A stretch of DNA of 64,000 bases from Deltaproteobacteria bacterium (GTDB lineage Bacteria; Myxococcota_A; UBA9042; PHBI01): the NCBI GenBank assembly GCA_020632715.1, contig JACKFA010000003.1, forward strand, positions 1 to 64,000. Direction: 5' to 3'. This document shows positions 1 through 8,617 of this stretch, piece after piece. The notes under the pieces are model-generated. The model had not been told where the DNA came from and did no database searches. It was given only the letters and a program-made list of their open reading frames with translations. Every line of letters begins with the position of its first letter. Position 1 is the stretch's first letter. A program made the translations under genes and the position numbers.

Positions 1-207
1 CGACAGTCTCACCCGGCGAAGGACAGGTGATCGCCCGGTCGCGGTCCCGGAAACCGAGGAACAGCTGGAAACGGCGTCTCGGCTTCTCTCTCCCCACGGG
101 ACCGAGGAGAGAGCACGAACGCCGTCCCGCGCGTCCTCTCTGCGCGAACGCCGCCTCGCGACGCTCGCCGACGCTCAACTTCGGAGATTCAGGGGAGAAA
201 AGGCAAC

Positions 208-233
208 GGCCCCGGAGATCGCTCTCCGAGGCC
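208..233 (-). terminator. Rho-independent terminator of tRNA-Asn
   Basis: Eleven-base arms (208-218 and 223-233) pair with one mismatch around a 4-base loop. Read on the minus strand, the hairpin lies 45 bases after the CCA end of the tRNA and is followed by a short T run (complement of the four A's at 198-201). A-rich sequence on the other side (240-243) would let it work from the plus strand as well. Nothing else convincing was found in 1-277; the open frame there has no coding features. Confidence 0.6.
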
Positions 234-277
234 GCTGTCAAAAGGTGCGGGGTCGCGTTTCCGCGACCCTGCGTCCT

Positions 278-353
278 TGGCTCCGGCTGCAGGACTCGAA
301 CCTGCGACCAGGCGGTTAACAGCCGCCTGCTCTACCAACTGAGCTAAGCCGGA
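278..353 (-). tRNA. tRNA-Asn (anticodon GTT)
   Basis: The minus strand folds as a complete cloverleaf. The 7-bp acceptor stem pairs TCCGGCT (353-347) with AGCCGGA (288-282). The D arm carries the AGTTGGTAGAG-type loop, the anticodon loop reads CTGTTAACC with anticodon GTT, and the T arm contains GGTTCGAATCC. The discriminator base is G, and CCA is encoded in the DNA at 280-278. It appears to be a single-gene unit with its own promoter (371-399) and hairpin terminator (208-233). Confidence 0.97.
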
Positions 354-370
354 TCAGCTTTGCCTCGCGG

Positions 371-399
371 TTTTTAGGGATCCTCCGAGGCCTTGTCAA
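371..399 (-). promoter_or_regulatory. Sigma-70-type promoter of tRNA-Asn
   Basis: On the minus strand a perfect -35 box TTGACA (399-394) is followed by a 17-base spacer and a -10-like TAAAAA (376-371, four of six consensus positions). Transcription would begin near 364, about ten bases before the mature tRNA 5' end. A perfect -35 box and exact 17-base spacing stand out in this GC-rich window. Confidence 0.7.
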
Positions 400-482
400 G
401 CATCAGTTGCGTCGCCCGTCACACCCGCGACCCACCACTCAAACCTCGCCCCCACCGGCCCCGCGTGCTACCACCCGCCGCC

Positions 483-2168
483 ATGGAACTCCCGATTCGT
501 ATCCTCCCCGTCGGGGGGCTCGGCAAGATCGGCATGAACTGCATGCTCATCGGCCATCAGGACCGCTGGGTCCTCGTCGACTGCGGCGTCCAGTTTCCGC
601 CCTCCGATCTCATCGGCGCCGACAAGCTCCTCCCCGACCTCTCCCTGATCGACCGCCTCGGCGACCGCCTCGAGGCCGTCCTCATCACCCACGGGCACGA
701 AGACCACATCGGCGCGCTCCCCTGGCTCCTCCCGCGCCTCGACCCCGCCGTCCCCGTCTTCGCCTCCTCCTTCACCACCGAGCTCATCCGCCACCGCGTC
801 TCCGAGCACTTCACCCTCGACGACGCCCGCATGCGCCTCTACGCCCCCGGCGACCGCTTCCGCGCCGGCCCCTTCGAGGTCGAGCCCATCCGCGTCACCC
901 ACTCGCTCCCGGACTGCGCCTCCCTCGCCCTCCGCTGCGACGACGCCACCCTCCTCCACACCGGCGACTGGAAGATCGACGCCGAACCCCTCGACGGCGA
1001 GGACTTCGACCACGCCGCCTTCGCCCGCCTCGCGGACGAGCGCGTCGTCATGCTCTCCGACTCCACCAACGTCCTCTCCCCCGGCCGCACCACCTCCGAG
1101 GCCGCCGTCGTCCGCGGCATCCACCCCCTCGTCGCCGGCCACCCCGGCCGCGTCATCGTCACCCAGTTCGCCTCCAACCTGCACCGCCTCCGCGGGCTCG
1201 CCCAGGTCGCCGCCGACACCGGCCGCAAGCTCGTCCTCTGCGGCGCCTCCCTCTTCCGCTACGCCGACGCCGCCAGCCGCGCCAAACGCGCCCCGTTCCC
1301 GCCCGGCACCGCCATCGGCCTCGAGGACGCCAAACACCTCGCCCCCCACGAGGTCCTCCTCGTCACCACCGGCTCCCAGGGCGAGCCCCGCGCCGCCCTC
1401 GCCCGCGCCGCCGAAGGCCACCACAAGGACCTCCACGTCGGCACCGGTGACCTCATCCTCCACTCCGCCCGCGTCATCCCCGGCAACGAGGCCCTCGTCG
1501 CCGACATGTTCTCGAACCTCGCCCTCCACGGCGCCAAGATCGTCGCCGGCCGCAACGCCGGCATCCACGCCTCCGGACACGCCCAGAAGGACGAGCTCGC
1601 CGAGCTCATCCGCCTCGTCCGCCCCGCCGTCTTCATCCCCGTCCACGGCGAGTCCTCCTTCCTCACCGCCCACGCCGAGCTCGCCCGCGAGCAAGGCGTC
1701 GACAGCGCCCTCGTCGTCCAGAACGGCGAGACCATCGGCGTCGGTCGCGCCGCCGCCTCCAGCGCCCCCCGCGCCTCCCTCGACGTCGCCCGCGTCGCCA
1801 TCGAGACCCCGAACCTCCTCTACAACGACGGCCCCTGCACCGGCGACGTCGACCAGATGCGCCTGAAGGAGCGCAAGCGCATCGCCTGGAACGGCATCGT
1901 CTGCATCGACGTCGGCGTCACCGACCTCCCCACCGGCGCCCGCACCGCCGCCGCCCGCGCCCAGTCGCGCGCCCTCTTCGACCCCGACGAGACCCTCGAC
2001 GCCATCCTCGCGCGCCTCGCCGAGCGCGTCGTCGCCGCCTGCCCCCCGCGGACCCCCCTCCGCGAGCTCGAGGAGGCCATCGCCGCCTCCGTGCGCCGCG
2101 CGGTCAAGAAGTCCCACGAGAAGCGCCCCGACGTCATCGTCACCCTCCACAAGGGAGCCGTCGCATGA
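483..2168 (+). CDS. rnj: Ribonuclease J
   Basis: Metallo-beta-lactamase/beta-CASP ribonuclease that processes and degrades RNA in the cytoplasm by endonuclease and 5'-3' exonuclease activity. The 561-residue length is typical for RNase J. The zinc motif HGHEDH lies at residues 70-75, and further ligand regions LLHTGDW and PVHGE follow, together with the SGHAQKDEL segment typical of the family. The ATG at 483 is chosen because the mature-like sequence MELPIRILPVGGLG begins there. The open frame runs back to 393, but that part is Pro/Arg-rich, non-conserved, and overlaps the tRNA promoter. The stop overlaps the engB start by 4 bases, so the two are probably co-translated. RNase J rather than tRNase Z or a CPSF-like exonuclease is well supported by the C-terminal half. 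Confidence 0.95.
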   Translation: MELPIRILPVGGLGKIGMNCMLIGHQDRWVLVDCGVQFPPSDLIGADKLLPDLSLIDRLGDRLEAVLITHGHEDHIGALPWLLPRLDPAVPVFASSFTTELIRHRVSEHFTLDDARMRLYAPGDRFRAGPFEVEPIRVTHSLPDCASLALRCDDATLLHTGDWKIDAEPLDGEDFDHAAFARLADERVVMLSDSTNVLSPGRTTSEAAVVRGIHPLVAGHPGRVIVTQFASNLHRLRGLAQVAADTGRKLVLCGASLFRYADAASRAKRAPFPPGTAIGLEDAKHLAPHEVLLVTTGSQGEPRAALARAAEGHHKDLHVGTGDLILHSARVIPGNEALVADMFSNLALHGAKIVAGRNAGIHASGHAQKDELAELIRLVRPAVFIPVHGESSFLTAHAELAREQGVDSALVVQNGETIGVGRAAASSAPRASLDVARVAIETPNLLYNDGPCTGDVDQMRLKERKRIAWNGIVCIDVGVTDLPTGARTAAARAQSRALFDPDETLDAILARLAERVVAACPPRTPLRELEEAIAASVRRAVKKSHEKRPDVIVTLHKGAVA

Positions 2169-2821
2169 GCGGCCGCCGCCACCCCCTCGGGGTCCGCCCC
2201 GCCGAGGTCCCGCAAGGCTTCCCCGGCCGCGTCGACTTCGTGCGCTCCGCCTCGCGCCTCGAGGAGGCCCCGCACCTGCCGATCCCCGAGGTCTGCTTCT
2301 GCGGCCGCTCGAACGTCGGGAAGTCGACGCTCCTCAACACGCTCTCGAACCGGAAGCAGCTCGCGCGCGTCTCGTCCACCCCCGGCCGCACGCGGCTCCT
2401 CAACTTCTTCAACGTGCAGGACAAGGTCGTCCTCACCGATCTCCCCGGCTACGGCTGGGCCCAGGCCCCGAAGGCCATGCAGGCCGAGTGGGGCGGCACC
2501 ATCCAGGCCTACCTGAAGGACCGGCCCGCGCTCGTCCTCTGCCTCCTCCTCGTCGACATCCGCCGCGACGTCACGAGCGACGAGAAGGACCTCCTCAACT
2601 GGTTCCGCGCCTCGGGCCGCCCCTGCCTCGTCGTCGCCACCAAGGCCGACAAGATCGCCCCCTCGAAGCGCTTCGCCGCCGTCGCCGGCATCGCGAAGGC
2701 CCTCGGCGTCGACGCGACCGACGTCGTCCCCTTCTCCGCCCCCGAGAAGAGCGGCGCCGACGTCATCTGGGGCACCATCCTCGCCTTCGCCGAAGCCGAG
2801 ATGGCCGACGAGGACGAGTAG
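2165..2821 (+). CDS. engB: Ribosome biogenesis GTPase EngB/YsxC
   Basis: Small TrmE-Era-type GTPase needed for large-subunit ribosome assembly. The 218 residues carry the full G-motif set: G1 GRSNVGKST (47-55), a G2-region TPGRTRLLNFF, G3 DLPGYGWA and G4 TKADK. The length matches the family (about 195-220), with a slightly long N-terminus. The start codon lies inside the rnj stop (ATGA overlap), so rnj and engB form a coupled pair of RNA/ribosome functions. No promoter is visible between them. Confidence 0.96.
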   Translation: MSGRRHPLGVRPAEVPQGFPGRVDFVRSASRLEEAPHLPIPEVCFCGRSNVGKSTLLNTLSNRKQLARVSSTPGRTRLLNFFNVQDKVVLTDLPGYGWAQAPKAMQAEWGGTIQAYLKDRPALVLCLLLVDIRRDVTSDEKDLLNWFRASGRPCLVVATKADKIAPSKRFAAVAGIAKALGVDATDVVPFSAPEKSGADVIWGTILAFAEAEMADEDE

Positions 2822-2852
2822 ACCCCCGCCGCCTCCCGCCGGAGCCTCCCCG

Positions 2853-3668
2853 ATGACGAGAACCCTCGCCACCGCCGCCGCCCTCGTCCTCCTCTCCGCC
2901 GCCGCCTGCGGCGACGACGACGGAGGGCAGGGCGCCGCCGACACCGCGACCGCCACCGACACCGCGGACACCACGGCGGGCGACAGCGCCGCTCCCGCGG
3001 ACACCGTCGCGCCCGACACGGCCGAGCCCATCGATACGAGCGTCGCCGACACCCTCCTCATGGACGTCATCGACCCGCCGCTCGACACGTTCACGGCCCC
3101 CGACGGCGGGCCGCCCGACACGACCGAGCCCGCCGACACCGCCGAGCCCGCCGACACCGCCGAGCCCGCGGACACCGAGCCCGCCGACACGGTCGACCCC
3201 GTCGACACCGCGGACACCACCGTCGCCGACACCGCCGACACCGCCGAGCCCACGCGCCAGACGCTCCTCCTCGACTACTGCCCCTCGATGTCGAGCCTCA
3301 CGCCGCCCGGCGCCTACAAGGGCACGACCGCCGGCACCAACGACATCTCGAACGTCCCCTGCGTGGGCGCCGCCGGCGGCGTCGACGGGGCGCTCCGCGT
3401 CGAGGTGCCGCCAGGCGCCACGCTCACCGTGACCTACACCTCCACGAAGGACGGCGTCCTCTACCTCCTCCAGAGCTGCCCCGTCGTCGGCTCCTGCCTC
3501 GCCGGCGCCGACGCCACCGGCACCGGCGGCGCCGAGACCATCTCCTGGACCAACACCACCGGCGCCGTCGCGCGCCCGACGATCGTCCTCGACAACGACG
3601 ACGACCCCGACGCCTTCGGCGTCGACGGCGGCCCCTTCACCCTCGACGTCGTCGTCTCGGGATCCTGA
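2853..3668 (+). CDS. Lipoprotein with Asp-Thr-rich tether
   Basis: Secreted lipoprotein of unknown function, 271 residues. Residues 1-20 form a signal peptide ending in a lipobox (LSAAAC, Cys20), followed directly by GDDDGG. About 115 residues of low-complexity DTA/DTAEPA repeats follow, then a compact C-terminal domain (about residues 145-271) that reads as all-beta and has Cys pairs (YCPSM, PCVG, SCPVVGSC). The DT-rich segment probably spans cell-envelope space as a flexible acidic tether. The same start (lipobox-CGDDDGG-DT-rich) recurs in the lipoprotein at 45788. It follows engB by 31 bases and may share its transcript. Confidence 0.85.
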   Translation: MTRTLATAAALVLLSAAACGDDDGGQGAADTATATDTADTTAGDSAAPADTVAPDTAEPIDTSVADTLLMDVIDPPLDTFTAPDGGPPDTTEPADTAEPADTAEPADTEPADTVDPVDTADTTVADTADTAEPTRQTLLLDYCPSMSSLTPPGAYKGTTAGTNDISNVPCVGAAGGVDGALRVEVPPGATLTVTYTSTKDGVLYLLQSCPVVGSCLAGADATGTGGAETISWTNTTGAVARPTIVLDNDDDPDAFGVDGGPFTLDVVVSGS

Positions 3669-3677
3669 AGACAGCGC

Positions 3678-3689
3678 GCCCGCGCGGGC
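3678..3689. terminator. Possible bidirectional hairpin between convergent genes
   Basis: Perfect 12-base GC palindrome in the 23-base gap between the convergent stops at 3668 and 3692. There is no T run, so factor-independent termination is uncertain. Confidence 0.25.
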
Positions 3690-3691
3690 CG

Positions 3692-4642
3692 CTACTTCGT
3701 CTCCACGCGCCCGAGCCCCGACCCCTCGACCTCGCGGCGCGCCTCGTCCCACGCACGGTCCGCCGGGTCGAGCGCGCTCCGCAGGAACGCCCACGACATC
3801 CGCGCGACGAACGCGACGCGCGCCGGATCCTCGTCGGTCGTCTCGGCCGCGTCCCACCCGGACACGCCGCCGAGCCCATGCCCCGCGCCGAACACCGTGA
3901 GGAGCGCCTTCGGCGCCGGCGCGAGCGCGTAGGGATCGGCGTGCCAGGCCGACCCGGCGGTGGTCAGGTGCGGCGACGGATCGTCGTCGCCCGCGACCAC
4001 CAGCGCCGGCGTCGTCATCGTCCCGAAGTCGATGGTCCGGAAGAACGGATAGTGCGCGGCCGCGTAGGCGCTCAACGCGTCGCCGCGCCCCGGGCCGGCG
4101 AGGATCACGCCCGCCCGGATCCGCGGGTCGGCGACGCTCACGGCCGCCCCGTCCTCGCCGACGTGCCGCGCCCCGAGCAGGACGCTCGCCGTGTGGCCGC
4201 CCATCGAGTGCCCGACGACGCCGACGCGGCCTCGGTCGACGCGCCCCGCGAGCCCCGGGACGGCGCCCTCCACGACGTCGAGCGCGTCGAGGATCCGGCT
4301 CATGTCCTCGGCCCGCGACCGCCAGAAGAGCGGCGCGTCCGCGTGGTCCGAGGCGCGGTACGGCAGCATCTTCGCGTCGAGGTGCGTCGGCTGGACGACC
4401 ACGAAGCCGCGCGCCGCGTACCAGCTCGCGAGCGGGCCGTAGCCGTGGCGCGAGGAGAGGTGGTTCGACGGCCCGTGGCCGTGGGACAGCAGGAGGACGG
4501 GGAGGTGGTCGCCCGTCGCCGGCGCGGACACCTGCACCTCGAGCGGGGTGAGGCGGCCCGGGGCCGGGAGCGTGAGCGGGCCGTACGACAGCGCCGGGGT
4601 CGGCGTGGCGTGGCGGATCTGGGTCTGTGCGAGGTCGGTCAT
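3692..4642 (-). CDS. Alpha/beta hydrolase (dienelactone hydrolase / PAF-acetylhydrolase-like)
   Basis: Serine hydrolase of 316 residues with the nucleophile elbow GHSMGG, an oxyanion-region LLSHGHG, an acid-bearing VVAGDDD segment and a late catalytic-His candidate in FGAGHGLGG. No signal peptide is seen, so it is probably cytoplasmic; the substrate is unknown. The ATG at 4642 is preceded on the minus strand by a good Shine-Dalgarno AAGGAGAA. It is divergently arranged with the AraC-type regulator at 4781, with 138 bases between them, so that regulator is a natural candidate for its control. Chlorophyllase-like or plain acyl-esterase roles are equally possible. Confidence 0.88.
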   Translation of the reverse strand: MTDLAQTQIRHATPTPALSYGPLTLPAPGRLTPLEVQVSAPATGDHLPVLLLSHGHGPSNHLSSRHGYGPLASWYAARGFVVVQPTHLDAKMLPYRASDHADAPLFWRSRAEDMSRILDALDVVEGAVPGLAGRVDRGRVGVVGHSMGGHTASVLLGARHVGEDGAAVSVADPRIRAGVILAGPGRGDALSAYAAAHYPFFRTIDFGTMTTPALVVAGDDDPSPHLTTAGSAWHADPYALAPAPKALLTVFGAGHGLGGVSGWDAAETTDEDPARVAFVARMSWAFLRSALDPADRAWDEARREVEGSGLGRVETK

Positions 4643-4780
4643 GGCGCGCTTCTCCTTGGTCTGCGTGCCCCGATGAGGTAGCCGCCGACCCCGCCCGCGC
4701 CTTGGACGAAACGGACAGGTCGCGCCCCACGCACGATCGACCCCTTGAAGCGAGGCGCCGCGGGGACCACGCTCCTCGCC

Positions 4781-5527
4781 ATGACCGCGACACCTCACGC
4801 CGCCGCCGCCGCGTCCCCGCTCGCCCGCTTCGTCGAGCGCGTCGACCACATCGCGCTCGGCGCCCACCCGAGCCGCGTCGACCGGCTGCCCGACGGGCGC
4901 ACGACGATCATCCTCCGGGACCTCGGCGGCGGCCGAGGTGACGTCGTCGTGGCCGGCCCCCGCACGCGCGCCCTCTACAAGACCCCCGCGGGCTTCCACT
5001 GGGCCATGAGCCTCCGCCTCAAGCCCGGCTGGGCGGCCTCCGTCCTCGGGGTGGCCGCGAGCGACGTCGCCGACCGCATGGTCCGCGTCGAGGAGCTCTG
5101 GGGCCGCGCGGGCGCCGACCTCCGCGACCGGCTGCTCACCTGCCGCGGCCCGGCGGCCGCCGCGGGCGTCCTCGCCGAGGCCCTCACGCGCCGCGCCGAG
5201 GCGAGCTTCGAGCCCGCGTCCGCCCGCCTCGCGCGCCGCGCCGTCCGCCTCATCGAGGCCGGGGAGCCGCGCGTCCAGCGCGTCGCCGACCAGCTCGGCG
5301 TCAGCGCGCGCCACCTCCGCCGCGCCTTCTCGGACTGCGTCGGCGTCGGCCCGCGCGACTTCGCCCGCGCGACGCGGCTCCAGCGCGCCCTCCGGCTCGC
5401 GGCGAACGCCCCGAGCTGGGGCGAGGTCGCCGCCGCCGCCGGCTACTACGACCAGGCCCACCTGAACGGGGAGTTCCGCGACCTGCTCGGCCTGACCCCG
5501 AGCGCGTTCGCCGCTCGGCGGGAGTGA
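4781..5527 (+). CDS. AraC-family transcriptional regulator
   Basis: DNA-binding regulator of 248 residues. The N-terminal about 150 residues resemble the ligand/cupin-like part of DUF6597-type AraC proteins (PAGFHWAMSLRLKPGW). The C-terminal about 95 residues hold two helix-turn-helix units: the first around VQRVADQLGVSARHLRRAF and the second around GYYDQAHLNGEFRDLLGLTP, matching HTH_18. The ATG at 4781 is preferred over an in-frame TTG at 4745. It is divergent from the hydrolase at 3692-4642 and probably controls that gene, itself, or both. Confidence 0.9.
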   Translation: MTATPHAAAAASPLARFVERVDHIALGAHPSRVDRLPDGRTTIILRDLGGGRGDVVVAGPRTRALYKTPAGFHWAMSLRLKPGWAASVLGVAASDVADRMVRVEELWGRAGADLRDRLLTCRGPAAAAGVLAEALTRRAEASFEPASARLARRAVRLIEAGEPRVQRVADQLGVSARHLRRAFSDCVGVGPRDFARATRLQRALRLAANAPSWGEVAAAAGYYDQAHLNGEFRDLLGLTPSAFAARRE

Positions 5528-5591
5528 ACGTTGTTCACGCGGCCGCCGCGCGGTCGCGCGTGAACGCCATTCACGCCACCGTCGTCGGCCG

Positions 5592-8435
5592 TCAGTCGCG
5601 CGCCGTCCCGTCGAAGTAGGTCCTCGCCTTCGCGACGGCGTCGGCGCCCACCATGCTCCCGAGCGTGCGCCCGATGAAGTCGTCCGGCTGCAGGTGGATG
5701 CCACCCCAGAGGCGCGACTGCCCCGCCTGATCCGACGCGTCGTAGTACGTCCCCCACTGGAGCACCACCGTCTCGCTCGGCCCGTCCTCGAACACGAGGT
5801 AGCTCCCCTCCGGCGCCGTGAACTCGCCGAGCCCGCCGGGGAAGTACGCGCTCCCCGTCATCTGGGTGAGCACCTCGGCGCCCGCCCGCGAGAACGTGCT
5901 GTGACCCGACACGAACCCCGGGAACGCCGGCGTCACGAACGTGCGCCGCTGGTAGGGGAGCCACTCGACCCCGCGCACCCAGTCGACCCCGCCGACCTCG
6001 CTCGCCCGGTCGCCCGGCTCACCGCGCCACCCGAGCACCGCGATCTCGCCGACGTAGCGCGCGAGCCGCTCGTGTCGCTGCCCCGGCGCCGAGCTCTGCG
6101 CCGTGACGAGCTCGATGACGCCCGGCACGAGCGGGAGCCCGTCCGCGTGGTAGTGGGGGAGGCTCGGGTTCGAGCTCTGCCCGAGGCTCGCCTTGTAGCG
6201 CACGATGGTGATGGGCCGCGGCCCCTGCGAGACGCGCTTCACGCCCCACGCCGTGATCGCCGCGTCGTGCACGGCGCCGTCGAGCGCGAGGTACATCTTC
6301 ACGTCCCACTCGAGCGCGCCGAGCTCCGGCCCCTCGCCGCCGATCCGACGCGCGAGGCCCGCGCTGTCGGCGACCGCGTTGGCGAGCGTGTTCCAGTGCC
6401 CCGGCGGCGTCTCCGACTTCGGCCCGTCCGCCCAGAACTCGGCGAGCACGCGCGAGAAGTCGCTCAGCTTCACGAGGTTCGGCGCGTACGGCTGCCCCGT
6501 CACCGGGTTCACGGTGTGCCCGTGGCCGTCGTTCGCGCCGAGCGAGTTGTTCCCGAACGCGCCCGGCGAGATGTCGATCATCTCGTCGAACCGCGGGTCC
6601 ATCTTGCTCTCCTTCACCACCATCTCGACCGCCCAGTCGTTCATCTCGGCGTCGTCGAAGGCCGGGAACGGCCCGGGGTCGTGGAACAGGTCCTCCGGGT
6701 GCTCGCGCGTCATCGCGAACGGCGTCACGAGGTTCCAGTTCGAGCCGATGTAGCCCTGGACGCCCGCGCCCGTCGGGATCCCGTTCTGCGTCTCCGACTC
6801 GGCGAGGATGAGCGGCTGCCAGACCGACGGGTCCACCACCGTGATGGCGCTCCCCTCCACCACGAGCGGCGGGTTCACCGACGTCCACCCCGTCGTGTCC
6901 TTGTAGTTGTCCGCCTCGTTCGCGCCGTCGTCGGCGGTCGCGGCGATGATGGTCTCGCCGATGAGGTTCCCGAGGGCCGCGGGCGAGTCGCCCGTCGTCG
7001 CCTCGTTCGTCGGGTCGTAGCCGAGCTTCTCCATGAACTTCGTGAAGCAGTCCTCCGACTGCGCCCCGCCGACCGCGAGGCTCGGCTGGTAGCGGTGCAT
7101 CAGCACCCGGTAGGCCGCGTAGCTGATGGCCTCCGCGCGCGCGGCCTCCACGTCGCCCGCCGCGCGCTTGTCGTCCACGAAGACCCCGTCGGCGACGTCG
7201 TCGTAGGCCGCCCAGGCGTCCCACATCGCGGCGGCGAGGTGGTAGAGGTTCCGCGCGTGCACCCCCGGGCGCGGGATGTCGCGGCGCACGGCGTTCAGGA
7301 TCTGCTCGTTCCAGCGTCGGGCGATGCTCTTGCCCGGCGCGAGGTCGACGCCGTCCGCCGGGCACGTCGTCACGGCCGGCGTCGTCGCCTGGATCTCGGG
7401 CGTCGGGACGGCGGCGCTCCCGAGGTGGACGAGCACGCCACCGTCGAGCCCGGCGCCGAGCACGTTCCCGCCGACCGCCCAGACGCTCCCCTTCGGCCCG
7501 ACCCAGACGGCGTGCAGCGACTGCGCGCGGATCGAGAGCCCGGTCGAGACGGCCTCCCACGCGCCGCCCTTCCGCTCGTAGATGGCGCCCGACTGGCCGG
7601 TCGCGTAGCCCGCGCCGGCGTCGTTGAAGGCGACCCCCTGGAGGAGCTGCAGGTTCGCGGGGTCCTTGTGCTCGAGCCGCCCGCCCGACTCCTCGAGGAG
7701 CACCGCCTGGGCGCCGCCGCCGACGACGACGCAGCGGCCGTCGACGCCCGCGACCGTGAAGAGCGTCGCGTCCGTGTCGGTCGGCACGTACTCGAACGGG
7801 CCCACGCCCTCCTTCCGGAGGACGAGCCCCTTCCCGCCGACGACCCAGACGCGCCCCTCGCCGTCGCCCCAGACCTTGAAGATCCCGGGGATGTCCCCCT
7901 TGTCGGTCGGGATGTCGCTCGGGAGCGGCACCTCGCTGAGCGTCGCGCCGTCGTAGTGCCAGATGAAGCCGTTCTTGCTGGCGACGCTGCCGACGACGTA
8001 GAAGTCGGTCTCGGAGCGGCCCCAGATCCCGAAGACCGTGTGGTGCGCGATGCCCGGCGGGGTCACGCGCGTGAAGACGCCGTCCCGCCAGAGGAGGACG
8101 TTCGCGTTCGCGCCGGCGAAGACCGCCGAGCGTCGCGAGAACGGGTGCACCCACCAGAGGCTCCCGCGGAAGCCCGTCTGCACCTGCGTCCAGGCGGCGC
8201 CGTCGAAGTGCAGCACGAGGGGGCCCGCGCCCTTGTCGGCGCCCACGGCCCAGACGTCGTCCTCGGCGACGCCGCCGACGGCGAGGAGCGCCGCCGGCAG
8301 GTCGGTCGCGACGAGCGACCACGACCTCGCCTCGTCGGGCGCCGGATCGTCCGGGTCCGGGCAGCCGGTGAGGGTGACGACGGCCGAGAGGGCGAGAGAC
8401 GCGAGCAGGGCGTGCCGCGAGGTGAGCTGGACCAT
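5592..8435 (-). CDS. Beta-propeller-vanadium-dependent haloperoxidase lipoprotein
   Basis: A 947-residue exported fusion. Residues 1-24 form a signal peptide with lipobox (VVTLTGC). Residues about 35-360 hold repeated blades of the type (D)VWAVGxxG...HFDGAAW seen in myxobacterial propellers. Residues about 380-947 are a PAP2/vanadium haloperoxidase domain. All key active-site positions of that family are visible: Lys733-x6-Arg740-Pro, the Ser843-Gly844-His845 motif (SGHS) and Arg908-x5-His914 (RLWGGIH). Such enzymes bind vanadate and oxidise halides with peroxide; related phosphatases share the fold, so activity is inferred. The start at 8435 is chosen for the signal peptide and upstream CGGAG. 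It is divergent from an FAD oxidoreductase (8618), with a 182-base shared regulatory gap. Confidence 0.9.
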   Translation of the reverse strand: MVQLTSRHALLASLALSAVVTLTGCPDPDDPAPDEARSWSLVATDLPAALLAVGGVAEDDVWAVGADKGAGPLVLHFDGAAWTQVQTGFRGSLWWVHPFSRRSAVFAGANANVLLWRDGVFTRVTPPGIAHHTVFGIWGRSETDFYVVGSVASKNGFIWHYDGATLSEVPLPSDIPTDKGDIPGIFKVWGDGEGRVWVVGGKGLVLRKEGVGPFEYVPTDTDATLFTVAGVDGRCVVVGGGAQAVLLEESGGRLEHKDPANLQLLQGVAFNDAGAGYATGQSGAIYERKGGAWEAVSTGLSIRAQSLHAVWVGPKGSVWAVGGNVLGAGLDGGVLVHLGSAAVPTPEIQATTPAVTTCPADGVDLAPGKSIARRWNEQILNAVRRDIPRPGVHARNLYHLAAAMWDAWAAYDDVADGVFVDDKRAAGDVEAARAEAISYAAYRVLMHRYQPSLAVGGAQSEDCFTKFMEKLGYDPTNEATTGDSPAALGNLIGETIIAATADDGANEADNYKDTTGWTSVNPPLVVEGSAITVVDPSVWQPLILAESETQNGIPTGAGVQGYIGSNWNLVTPFAMTREHPEDLFHDPGPFPAFDDAEMNDWAVEMVVKESKMDPRFDEMIDISPGAFGNNSLGANDGHGHTVNPVTGQPYAPNLVKLSDFSRVLAEFWADGPKSETPPGHWNTLANAVADSAGLARRIGGEGPELGALEWDVKMYLALDGAVHDAAITAWGVKRVSQGPRPITIVRYKASLGQSSNPSLPHYHADGLPLVPGVIELVTAQSSAPGQRHERLARYVGEIAVLGWRGEPGDRASEVGGVDWVRGVEWLPYQRRTFVTPAFPGFVSGHSTFSRAGAEVLTQMTGSAYFPGGLGEFTAPEGSYLVFEDGPSETVVLQWGTYYDASDQAGQSRLWGGIHLQPDDFIGRTLGSMVGADAVAKARTYFDGTARD

Positions 8436-8617
8436 GGCGACTCCGAGGTGAACGGCGCTTTCTCGCCATGGATACACAGGCGGTTCGGTGAAATCCATAC
8501 GGACCGGTGTGGTCCCATTCGATTGTCCCGGGGTGGCGCTATAACGTTCGTTACGCTCCGCCGTTGCCCGACGCGCGCGAGCTGTGGCAGAGTCGCGCCC
8601 CCTCCGGAGGACCGACC

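Noticed and set aside
27..347. Open frame crossing the tRNA-Asn region
   Set aside because: It overlaps the tRNA gene and terminator, has no conserved sequence and reads as random Arg/Ser-rich translation.
468..2150. Long open frame antisense to rnj, and similar long antisense frames opposite most genes
   Set aside because: Their translations are Gly/Asp/Glu/Val- or Arg/Pro-rich shadows typical of very GC-rich DNA; they show no motifs or ribosome sites.
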